The position numbers and the translations under genes are program-made. Below, in pieces: positions 1 through 6,299 of a stretch of 64,000 bases of DNA. The stretch comes from Solibacillus ferritrahens (lineage in GTDB: Bacteria > Bacillota > Bacilli > Bacillales_A > Planococcaceae): assembly GCF_037027585.1 (NCBI RefSeq), contig NZ_JAXCLE010000006.1, forward strand, positions 62,001 to 126,000, given 5' to 3'. The number at the start of each line of letters is the position of its first letter. Within the stretch, counting starts at the first letter, position 1. The notes beneath the pieces are model-generated. The model did no database searches. It saw only the letters and a program-made list of their open reading frames with translations, and was not told where the DNA came from.

Positions 1-179
1 CAGCCATCATCCTTTCTTTTATCGGTGGAGCCTTAATTGGAACCTACTTCAGTACGACATTGGAATACAAAGCAATATGGATTGCCTCGGGAATTATCCT
101 CGTTATAACAATCCTTTATCATAAAACGAGAGAACAGGAAGGCACAGATGAACCAATTGAGGTAAAAGAAAGCCCGTAA
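1..179 (+). CDS. C-terminal end of an integral membrane protein (partial)
   Basis: Only the last 58 codons are in the window, read from base 3 to the TAA at 177-179. The visible part has two hydrophobic stretches (FIGGALIGTYFS, then IWIASGIILVITILYH) followed by a charged acidic tail ending VKESP. This is the usual look of the last helix and cytosolic tail of a multi-pass transporter. The GALIGTY plus aromatic-rich last helix reminds me of the YoaK/DUF1275 family, but the fragment is too short to be sure. A strong terminator follows at once, so it ends its transcription unit. Confidence 0.6.
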   Translation, partial: AIILSFIGGALIGTYFSTTLEYKAIWIASGIILVITILYHKTREQEGTDEPIEVKESP

Positions 180-186
180 TTTACAG

Positions 187-217
187 CGCTCACTTGATCA
201 ACAGGTGAGCGTTTTTT
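187..217 (+). terminator. Rho-independent terminator after the first gene
   Basis: A 10-bp stem (CGCTCACTTG / CAGGTGAGCG, one G-U pair) with a 5-nt loop is followed by six T residues. It lies eight bases after the stop codon of the partial membrane protein. Confidence 0.9.
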
Positions 218-303
218 AGCGTTAAGAAGTGATTACACTGGTTTTAGTATTAAAACCATTATGCTACAATTGTAAAATATTACATAGCAATTTGGAGGTC
301 ACA

Positions 304-498
304 ATGTTTTTTATTTTTATGGCTGTATATGGTACACCAGTTTTAGCGATTATTTTTTGCTTAAACTTGGCCCTAATAATCGATAAATCCCGTAACGATA
401 AGGATTTTCAGGTAAATGTCTACTTAATGACGGGAGCATTTACAATAATGATGTCCTGTATAACAATTGCGCTGTTAACTGTTTTAGATGGCGTTTGA
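304..498 (+). CDS. Small membrane protein of unknown function (64 aa)
   Basis: ATG at 304 is preceded by TTTGGAGGTCACA, a good SD at proper spacing. An upstream in-frame TTG at 229 has no such site, so the short form is preferred. The 64-residue product has two predicted membrane helices (about residues 2-22 and 38-60) separated by a short polar stretch, IDKSRNDKDFQ. No family is recognised. It is a monocistronic gene between a terminator and a large repeat. Confidence 0.65.
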   Translation: MFFIFMAVYGTPVLAIIFCLNLALIIDKSRNDKDFQVNVYLMTGAFTIMMSCITIALLTVLDGV

Positions 499-524
499 TC
501 AAAAAGATGCTTAGGACAACATTA

Positions 525-719
525 AATAAGGGGAGATTTTACCGTTATTTGATTGATGTAGCTCATTTTAAGATAAATAAGGGAACATTTTACCGCTATT
601 GTAAATAAAATCATAAATTTTCATGTTTTTTAGGTCAATAACGGAAATCCCTTCCCTTATTTTTACTGTATTTTATGTTATTTTAAAAATAACGGAAATT
701 CATTCCTCTATTTATCTCA
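525..719. repeat. Four-unit AATAAGGG/CCGTTATT composite repeat, copy 1
   Basis: Four imperfect palindromic units of about 24-25 nt of the form AATAAGGGG...ACCGTTATT are spaced by AT-rich linkers. The first linker contains TGATGTAGCTCATTTT. The reverse complement of the segment at 16367-16564 aligns with this copy along its whole length, linkers included. Related copies lie at 11106-11295 and, diverged, at 49610-49742. The rest of 499-1063 holds the REP-like repeat at 815-910 and the leader of the next gene; no coding region is seen. Confidence 0.85.
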
Positions 720-814
720 TTACGTAATTCAATCGCCCTCCCCAACCACTCCAACTCAAAGTAATACACTACGTTAAAATCTATAATTACTTTAACAGTA
801 AAACATTCTATTAT

Positions 815-910
815 GCCGCTTGCGCTATCTCGAGGAGGCAGAGAGCGGAACTAATATATTTTATATCTTCATTTTTGCAGAAATTCACTTTATATCAAAG
901 CAGAGCGGAC
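815..910. repeat. REP-like dispersed repeat, copy 1
   Basis: The segment begins GCCGCTTGCGCTATCTCGAG and ends in CAAAGCAGAGCGGAC. The reverse complement of 55153-55264 has the same order of blocks: GCCGCTTGCGCTAT, CGAGG, GAGAGCGGA, TATATCTTCA, AGAAATTCACTTTAT and CAAAGCAGA. No ORF crosses it. The GC-rich start contrasts with its AT-rich neighbours. Confidence 0.8.
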
Positions 911-1063
911 TTCATAAGAAAATCTTATTTTTCAAATTTGTCATCCCCAACTTATGGTGTTGGACCAAGAAAAGATAATAAATGGTATAATGTGGAATGT
1001 AGCGGAATTTCTCTTCAATTCATAAGTGTAAGAACAAATTTATAAGAAAAGAGGAAATTTAAC

Positions 1064-1633
1064 TTGTATAAAGATCAAAACTTAATCATTCGACCGATAG
1101 AAGAAATGGATTTACCTCGTATTTGGGAATTGGAGTACAAAGAAGAAAAGCCAGAGTGGAAAAAATGGAATGCTCCTTATTATCCGCATGAAACAAAATC
1201 ATTCGATGAATTTTTACCCATCGGTAGGGGTTGGGTATATCAATCGAATGTGTGGGTAGTAGAAGTTGATGGTATATTGTGTGGAACTGTTTCTTATTAC
1301 TGGGAACATGAACCATCAAAATGGCTAGAGATGGGTATTCTTTTTTACGAAGGTGGAAACTGGGGGAAGGGGCTGGGAACCCGTACTTTAAAACTATGGA
1401 TTGATCATTTATTTAACACAATGCCTTTAGTTCGCGTTGGCTTTACTACATGGTCAGGAAATGAACGGATGATCCGCGTAGGTGAAAAATTAGGGATGCA
1501 ATTAGAAGCGCGCATTCGTAAAGTTCGTTATTATGAAGGAAATTACTATGATTCGATTAAAATGGGCATCTTGCGAGAAGAATGGGCAGCACAGAAATTT
1601 AATCATGAAAATAAAATAACGTCCCCAAATTAA
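1064..1633 (+). CDS. GNAT-family N-acetyltransferase (RimJ/RimL-like)
   Basis: A 189-aa acetyltransferase of the RimL/Acetyltransf_3 type, expected to move an acetyl group from acetyl-CoA to an amine; the substrate is unknown. It opens with NLIIRPIEEMDLPRIW, the typical first strand and helix. The acetyl-CoA loop is the G-rich stretch GGNWGKGLGTRTLKLW around residue 98. The C-terminal NERMIRVGEKLGMQLEARIRK block is typical of ribosomal-protein-type GNATs. The start is TTG, supported by AGAGGAAATTT upstream. It stands alone and is probably a detoxification or modification enzyme. Confidence 0.85.
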   Translation: MYKDQNLIIRPIEEMDLPRIWELEYKEEKPEWKKWNAPYYPHETKSFDEFLPIGRGWVYQSNVWVVEVDGILCGTVSYYWEHEPSKWLEMGILFYEGGNWGKGLGTRTLKLWIDHLFNTMPLVRVGFTTWSGNERMIRVGEKLGMQLEARIRKVRYYEGNYYDSIKMGILREEWAAQKFNHENKITSPN

Positions 1634-1729
1634 ACATTAGTAGTTATGTAATTACATAGAGAGCAACATCGCTTGTTTTCATTTAAGGATAGGGATTTTT
1701 TTAGAATTGAATGAAAAGAGGTTACGGAT

Positions 1730-1843
1730 ATGCGGGATAGAGGTTCAGTAGTAATAATAGAAAATGATAAAGTTGGGTTAATTAAAAGAATTAGAGATAG
1801 CTCTGTTTATTATGTTTTTCCCGGTGGTGGAATAGAATTTTAG
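1730..1843 (+). pseudogene. Truncated and frameshifted Nudix hydrolase remnant
   Basis: The 37-codon ORF reads MRDRGSVVIIENDKVGLIKR and runs to YYVFPGGGIEF before a stop. That is the first half of a Nudix fold, ending exactly where the catalytic Nudix box should begin. In another frame just downstream (about 1844-1877) the DNA still encodes ETSISFKEEAY, resembling the box (GET...REAYEE), so a frameshift followed by loss of the 3' part is likely. The next gene's start cuts off the remainder. No functional enzyme is expected. Confidence 0.7.
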
Positions 1844-1877
1844 AAACATCTATTAGTTTTAAGGAGGAAGCTTATTT

Positions 1878-2393
1878 ATGGATTTATTGCACCCTATATT
1901 CGGAGAGTTAGAGTTAAATGAATTTGAGGAATACGAAGCAATTAGACTTATAAAGTTTTCAGGATTAGAAAAAAAAGTGAAAATAACTTTTGATGATGAA
2001 ATCAACGAGGAACATTGTCGAGCATATCAATCTTTTATAGAAAATTTAGATAGAATAACCCCAGATATAATACAGTCTATCATTGAATATCAGAATGAAT
2101 GTCATGATGACACTGACTATACAGCGAGTTTTAAATATTTCGAAAATACTAATGATGTCATAGAAAGTACCGAACTTTTTGAAATTGCTCTTCAAACAGA
2201 ACTTCATGGGGGAGTTACGGATTCAAACCTCTATCATAAAGTAATGAAAGAAGAACTAGATGGTATTGAAGAAGAAAGATACGTAGTACTATTGTTTGAA
2301 GCGAATTGGGTTAATGATGATTATCGTATCTTAAGTGTTGCTTTGGCGAATGAAAAGGTGATTTACGTCACAGATGAAAATATTACAGTTTAA
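1878..2393 (+). CDS. Hypothetical acidic protein, DUF6985-like
   Basis: 171 aa, strongly acidic, no signal peptide or membrane segment. The order HPIFGELELNE, then a strand-rich segment, then EEHCRAYQSFIENLD, then IIQSIIEYQNE resembles the DUF6985 family. Members of that family are often found near polymorphic toxins and are suspected immunity proteins. No toxin gene is visible here. AAGGAGGAAGC lies upstream, with an 8-nt gap to the ATG. It directly follows a decayed Nudix fragment, consistent with insertion of an accessory gene. The family call is from memory and moderate; the function is unknown. Confidence 0.6.
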   Translation: MDLLHPIFGELELNEFEEYEAIRLIKFSGLEKKVKITFDDEINEEHCRAYQSFIENLDRITPDIIQSIIEYQNECHDDTDYTASFKYFENTNDVIESTELFEIALQTELHGGVTDSNLYHKVMKEELDGIEEERYVVLLFEANWVNDDYRILSVALANEKVIYVTDENITV

Positions 2394-2577
2394 TTTGCAG
2401 ATTATGAGTATAATACGAAGTCTATCATCTTAAAGATTTACATTCGATGTCGGTGAAATGCTTTTCCACAATATTGTATTCAAAAAAACGTTTTCAATAA
2501 GACTTGCTGACTAAATAAAATGCATCCATATGACGATTGATTTAGTTAATCATTTTCGAACATCACTCAACAACAAT

Positions 2578-2616
2578 CATGCGCTTTCCTTGAAATAAGG
2601 AAAGTGTTTTTTTATT
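2578..2616 (+). terminator. Hairpin-repeat family member acting as terminator
   Basis: GCGCTTTCCTT / AAGGAAAGTGT stem, 5-nt loop, then seven T residues. It is preceded by CAACAATCAT and followed by ATTAAAGGCTCATATT. The same flanks and stem logic recur at 37794 and 38438, so this is one copy of a dispersed hairpin family as well as a likely terminator. The remainder of 2394-2759 is AT-rich and holds no gene I can see. Confidence 0.75.
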
Positions 2617-2759
2617 AAAGGCTCATATTATGCTCGATATCTCTCATCTTTTATGTTTTAGCGTTTCCATAAATAAAAAAATTAGAATAATGAGAATTAT
2701 TTTAGGTTTATACGATGTATTAAGTGTAGGGCCCTTACAAAGACAAAGGAGTTAATTGT

Positions 2760-3314
2760 ATGAAGATTACGAGCGAGAACTTTATCAAGTATTTTAAGAA
2801 GGGAAGAGAAGATGCACTTGAATTTGTAATTGACCAATATATTGGGATTGTGAAAGCAATTATATATAATGCGTTAATATCCTTCCAGGACTCGCAGCTT
2901 ATTGAGGAATGTATAAGCGATACGTTTCTAGGAGCATTTGAAAATGCAAAGCAGTTTAAAGGAAACCAAGAGGACTTCAGTAAGTGGATTTGTACGATTG
3001 CCAAATTTAAAGCGATTGATATACAAAGGAGATCGGTAAATTCACCAAAGGTTGTCGAATTAACCGTGAATGGCTCCGAAGTGAAATCGGCAGAGGATGA
3101 ATTTTTCTCTAAGTACATGATGGATGAATTATTAATACTCATGGAAAAATTGGATCAGATAGATCATGACATTTTCATTATGAAATATTTTTTAAATATG
3201 AAAAATGAAGAAATTGCTCATCAACTAGGCTTAACAAAGGCAGCAGTTGATAATCGCTTATATCGTGGTAAAAAAAGACTTCAACAATTACGTTTAGGAG
3301 GCGTTTTCTCTTGA
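2760..3314 (+). CDS. ECF-type RNA polymerase sigma factor
   Basis: 184 aa with the two-domain layout of extracytoplasmic-function sigma factors. Region 2 lies at about residues 20-90, including QLIEECISDTFLGAFENAKQF and the KWICTIAKFKAIDIQRR -10-recognition helix. Region 4 at about 125-178 contains the HTH NEEIAHQLGLTKAAVDNRLYRGKKRL. There is no anti-sigma domain in the protein. The next gene overlaps its stop and encodes a membrane protein of the type usually paired with such factors, so the two are surely co-translated. The SD is AAAGGAG before ATG at 2760. I could not identify its target promoter. Confidence 0.9.
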   Translation: MKITSENFIKYFKKGREDALEFVIDQYIGIVKAIIYNALISFQDSQLIEECISDTFLGAFENAKQFKGNQEDFSKWICTIAKFKAIDIQRRSVNSPKVVELTVNGSEVKSAEDEFFSKYMMDELLILMEKLDQIDHDIFIMKYFLNMKNEEIAHQLGLTKAAVDNRLYRGKKRLQQLRLGGVFS

Positions 3315-4414
3315 AAAAATTTTATCGTAAATTAAACGATTTAAAAATCGAAATGGACATTGAACCTATGGATGTAGACGAATTGGAAAAGGCTAGAATT
3401 AAAAAAAATGTTCTGAAAGGCAAAAAGAAAAATAACTTATTCAGAAATATAGCCGTTGCTGCATCCCTTTTGTTAGCTTCTAGTTTCACTTTAAGTATTG
3501 CATTTCCAACCTATGCTGCCAAGTTGCCAATTATCGGTAGTGTTTTTGAATTGTTTAATGAAGATGATCGTTATGTTTTTGGAGAGTATAGCAATTATTC
3601 GACTGATATCGGTATTTCAAAAGAAAGTAATGGTATAAATATTACCTTAACAGATGCAGTTTATGACGGTGAAAATGTTGCAATAGCATATACAATTGAA
3701 AGTGAAAAGGATCTAGGAGAAAGACCAATTTTAGAAGGAGATTTCATAGTAGAAGAATTTAATGGAGCGTATGAACATAATGGATACTCTGAAAACTATT
3801 TAACTAAAAAAATTGGTGAGAATGAGTATGCCGTTCTTTATGTAAATGAATTAATCAAAGGTCCTAAGCCTAGTAAAATAAATGTTTCATGGGAAGGGAA
3901 CTCAGTTAGAAATTTGAATAATGGGAAACAACAAAATTCTGGAGAATGGTCTTATCAATTCGCTTTACAGGCTTTAGAAAGCGAAACGGAAAATTTAATC
4001 GGAACCGGTTACAACACTGAAGACACTGGGGTAGCAATAACACTTATAAAAAAGACTGAAACGCCTATCTCGAGTACATTTTATTTATCGGAATTGGTAG
4101 ACGAACGTCTGGTTTCGAAGGAAGATGATGAATTCCGAGGTGTACTTATTGAATATAATGTAACAGATGATTTAGGAAATAAACAAAACTTCATTCACTA
4201 TCGAGATACTGGTCATAGTACTGATTTTCTCGGTAATGTAAGCTTTCCTAGATTAACTCTAGGTGATTTTGATAATAGAGCAAAGTCCATCACTATTACA
4301 CCAACAGTTCATGTTTTAACAGTTGGTAAATCAGACAGCGATGGAAATAGACCATTGGTACCTGTAATGGCACCATACGAAATTGACCCAATTGTATTTC
4401 CCCTAAATAAGTAG
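3311..4414 (+). CDS. DUF4179-type membrane protein, probable anti-sigma/sensor partner
   Basis: 367 aa, TTG start overlapping the sigma factor stop by four bases (TTGA), with GGAGGCG upstream. The N-terminal 45 residues are cytosolic and charged. One membrane helix follows at about 46-70 (NIAVAASLLLASSFTLSIAF), then a large extracytoplasmic domain typical of DUF4179 with a DUF5643-like C-terminal half. By family knowledge, such proteins are encoded next to ECF sigma factors and are thought to hold them inactive at the membrane. That role is inferred here from the overlap and topology. Confidence 0.8.
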   Translation: MKKFYRKLNDLKIEMDIEPMDVDELEKARIKKNVLKGKKKNNLFRNIAVAASLLLASSFTLSIAFPTYAAKLPIIGSVFELFNEDDRYVFGEYSNYSTDIGISKESNGINITLTDAVYDGENVAIAYTIESEKDLGERPILEGDFIVEEFNGAYEHNGYSENYLTKKIGENEYAVLYVNELIKGPKPSKINVSWEGNSVRNLNNGKQQNSGEWSYQFALQALESETENLIGTGYNTEDTGVAITLIKKTETPISSTFYLSELVDERLVSKEDDEFRGVLIEYNVTDDLGNKQNFIHYRDTGHSTDFLGNVSFPRLTLGDFDNRAKSITITPTVHVLTVGKSDSDGNRPLVPVMAPYEIDPIVFPLNK

Positions 4415-4462
4415 CTTTTGCCTGAAATTAAAGGTTCCAGAATGATAATTCTTATCCAATAT

Positions 4463-4500
4463 GCGGGTGCGATTCTGTAACAAGGACTCGCGCTCGTTTT
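4463..4500. repeat. Hairpin-repeat family member (GCGATTCTGTAACAAG type)
   Basis: GCGGGTGCGATTCTGTAACA followed by AGGACTCGCGCTCGTTTT. Same pattern (GGGCGCGATTCT, short loop, complementary arm, T-run) as at 5710, 38438 and 42753, but with a diverged stem. It lies after the DUF4179 gene and may end that operon. Confidence 0.6.
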
Positions 4501-4594
4501 CATGATTGGTCGAATAAGTGGAATAAAAGAAGGAATTATTCGTAAGTGAATCGAAACAACTAAAGATTATTGATTAATAATTTGGAGGATTACA

Positions 4595-5041
4595 ATGAAA
4601 AAAGGAAAAATAAGAGCACTGGTTATTTGTATATTTCAAAAAGACGACTCCATTCTTGTTGCAGAGGGCTATGATTCAGTAAAAGGTGAGTATTTTTACC
4701 GTCCTATAGGAGGCGGAATTGAATACGGAGAAAAAAGCACAGAAGCATTAATGAGAGAGGTACGAGAAGAAATTGAAACCGAAATTTTTAATCTTACATA
4801 TTTAGGGACGGTTGAAAATATTTTCACTTTTAACGAAGAAGTAGGTCATGAGATTGTCCAAGTATATGATGCCGACTTTGTTGATTCAACTTTTTATACA
4901 GAGGCATTGTTTGAAGGTAAGGAAAGTGACGGGAACACCTTCAAAATTATGCGATTACCTATAAGTAGGTTTCAAAACGATGAACTACGACTTGTTCCTA
5001 AAGGTCTTTTAGATTTAATTAAAGAACAACAAAATTGTTAA
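4595..5041 (+). CDS. Nudix hydrolase
   Basis: 148 aa. Nudix enzymes cleave nucleoside diphosphates linked to another moiety. The box is seen as GGIEYGEKSTEALMREVREE, which fits GX5EX7REUXEE. The usual following Gly is Glu (REEIETEI), a minor deviation seen in some members. Strands before it (ALVICIFQKDDSILVAEGYD) and the FYRPIGGGIE lead-in are typical. GGAGGATTACA precedes the ATG. It is monocistronic. The substrate cannot be told from sequence. Confidence 0.88.
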   Translation: MKKGKIRALVICIFQKDDSILVAEGYDSVKGEYFYRPIGGGIEYGEKSTEALMREVREEIETEIFNLTYLGTVENIFTFNEEVGHEIVQVYDADFVDSTFYTEALFEGKESDGNTFKIMRLPISRFQNDELRLVPKGLLDLIKEQQNC

Positions 5042-5054
5042 GGCCTCTAATTGG

Positions 5055-5087
5055 CACGATTCTTGAAGCAAAATTGCGTTTTTTTCA
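5055..5087. repeat. Weak hairpin-repeat member after the Nudix gene
   Basis: GGCACGATTCTTGAAGCAAAATTGCG followed by seven T residues. It resembles the GGGCGCGATTCTTGAA hairpin family and probably serves as a terminator, but the pairing is imperfect. Confidence 0.4.
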
Positions 5088-5250
5088 GCAATAGGGCTAG
5101 ATCAACTATTCATAAGGGATTGCCTATTTTCTTCAAAAACTGGGTATGGTATAGAAACGGTTTATAATTGCTCTATCAAATTAACAATGCAATAACATCA
5201 AATTTTGAAAGGTATTGCAGAGCTATTAAAAAGCATATGATATACCTTAA

Positions 5251-5604
5251 ATGCAATTCTGTAATAAGGATTACGGTAGTTTTTATTATGAACCATTTGC
5301 GAAGACGCCTAGTCTGCTAAAGAAAGTAATTGTTGAAACTGAACAAGAAATGGGGGAACTAGCCATGTTGATACTAAATATGTTGCAAGTAAATGATTTT
5401 GTTGATAGTCGGATGTTGAATAAGTTAGGGTATCAATTAGATATTTATAAAAATGCTTATATTAGTAAGTGTGGTTCTACACTCGTTTATCTGTATCGAA
5501 AACCGTATTTCGGAGAAGTAGTAATAGCGAAAGAAGGAAATGAGCAAAAGCACCAAGAGAATTTAAATGCCCTATTCGCGGCTGGTTATTTGGTCGAAGG
5601 GTGA
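5251..5604 (+). CDS. Hypothetical protein (80-117 aa)
   Basis: The open frame gives up to 117 aa with no recognised domain, mixed helix and strand and no membrane segment. The first codons (GCAATTCTGTAATAAGG) resemble the nearby hairpin repeat GCGATTCTGTAACAAGG at 4469, and ATG 5251 has no SD. ATG 5365 has GGGGGAACTAGCC in front and would give 80 aa starting MLILNMLQVNDF; it may be the true start. Residues before it (TPSLLKKVIVETEQEMGEL) still look protein-like, so the gene may have lost its original 5' end. Confidence 0.5.
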   Translation: MQFCNKDYGSFYYEPFAKTPSLLKKVIVETEQEMGELAMLILNMLQVNDFVDSRMLNKLGYQLDIYKNAYISKCGSTLVYLYRKPYFGEVVIAKEGNEQKHQENLNALFAAGYLVEG

Positions 5605-5611
5605 AGTGGAA

Positions 5612-5649
5612 AACAAAGGAACATAATAATTTCATGCTCCTTTGTTTAA
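5612..5649. terminator. Inverted repeat after the hypothetical gene
   Basis: AACAAAGGAACAT / ATGCTCCTTTGTTT stem just after the stop at 5604. A T-run is present only on the minus side (from the A-rich left flank), so terminator strength on the plus strand is uncertain. Confidence 0.5.
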
Positions 5650-5709
5650 AATTGTATGAAGTTTTTTCCTCAACTAGTAAGAAAATAAAATTAATTAGTA
5701 GTCGATACA

Positions 5710-5746
5710 GGGCGCGATTCTCTTACAAGAATCGGCTCTTTTTTCA
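5710..5746. repeat. Hairpin-repeat family member / terminator
   Basis: GGGCGCGATTCT-CTTAC-AAGAATCGGCTC followed by six T residues and CATTAAAAGTGCC. Stem, T-run and downstream ATTAAAAG words match the copies at 2578, 38438 and 42753. Confidence 0.7.
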
Positions 5747-5874
5747 TTAAAAGTGCCTTTTATATAGGGAGATAAATTGTATACTTAAGCAAATGGGGTG
5801 TTGATAAAAGAAGGGTTAATGCTCATTTTGTTGAAATTATTACTATCGAGGAATCAAAGCAAAGGGGAATAAGA

Positions 5875-6252
5875 ATGGACTTCGTGAAGGATTTGTTAAA
5901 TAGTTATTTTAAGGCTTGGAATGATGGTTTTGTTAGTAAGAACAGTGATGGGATTAGAGATTATATGTCAAAGAGCTTTGTAGGGTATTGGGCACATTCA
6001 AATTTAGATAAGCCGGATGTATATTACTATGACTATGATCTTAACAGCGTACTAAGACAAATGGATAATGCCGAGAAAAGCTTTGAAGCTGTGTCAATTA
6101 CTAAACGCAATAATGAAAATGAAATATTAGTTTTGGGCAGGGAAACCAATTTAATAAATGGAGTGCCTTATTATGCTCAATGTATGTTTGTATGGAGAAA
6201 AGAAAGTAATGAGTGGAAATTACTAAGAGAATATATTGAGTTGGAAAGGTAA
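5875..6252 (+). CDS. NTF2-like / SnoaL-fold small protein
   Basis: 125 aa with the cone-shaped NTF2-like pattern: N-terminal helix LLNSYFKAWNDGF, then SKSFVGYWAHSN, and C-terminal strands YYAQCMFVWRKESNEWKLLREY. Families of this fold (DUF4440, SnoaL) include enzymes and ligand-binding proteins; nothing in this copy fixes which. AAAGGGGAATAAGA is upstream of the ATG. It converges with the serine hydrolase gene on the other strand. Confidence 0.6.
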   Translation: MDFVKDLLNSYFKAWNDGFVSKNSDGIRDYMSKSFVGYWAHSNLDKPDVYYYDYDLNSVLRQMDNAEKSFEAVSITKRNNENEILVLGRETNLINGVPYYAQCMFVWRKESNEWKLLREYIELER

Positions 6253-6253
6253 G

Positions 6254-6296
6254 AAAGGATAGTAGAGTATAGAAATCAACTTTATCTATCCTTTTC
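6254..6296. terminator. Bidirectional terminator between convergent genes
   Basis: AAAGGATAG / CTATCCTTTT inverted repeat with an intervening loop, between the NTF2-like gene and the stop codon of the serine hydrolase gene on the minus strand. Confidence 0.65.
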
Positions 6297-6299
6297 AGT

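Noticed and set aside
2735..3142. 135-codon minus-strand ORF over the sigma gene
   Set aside because: Shadow of the ECF sigma factor; no SD and no recognisable domain.
2578..5746. Integron-like attC array
   Set aside because: Hairpins recur but lack the attC core layout and no integrase is seen; kept only as a hairpin-repeat family.
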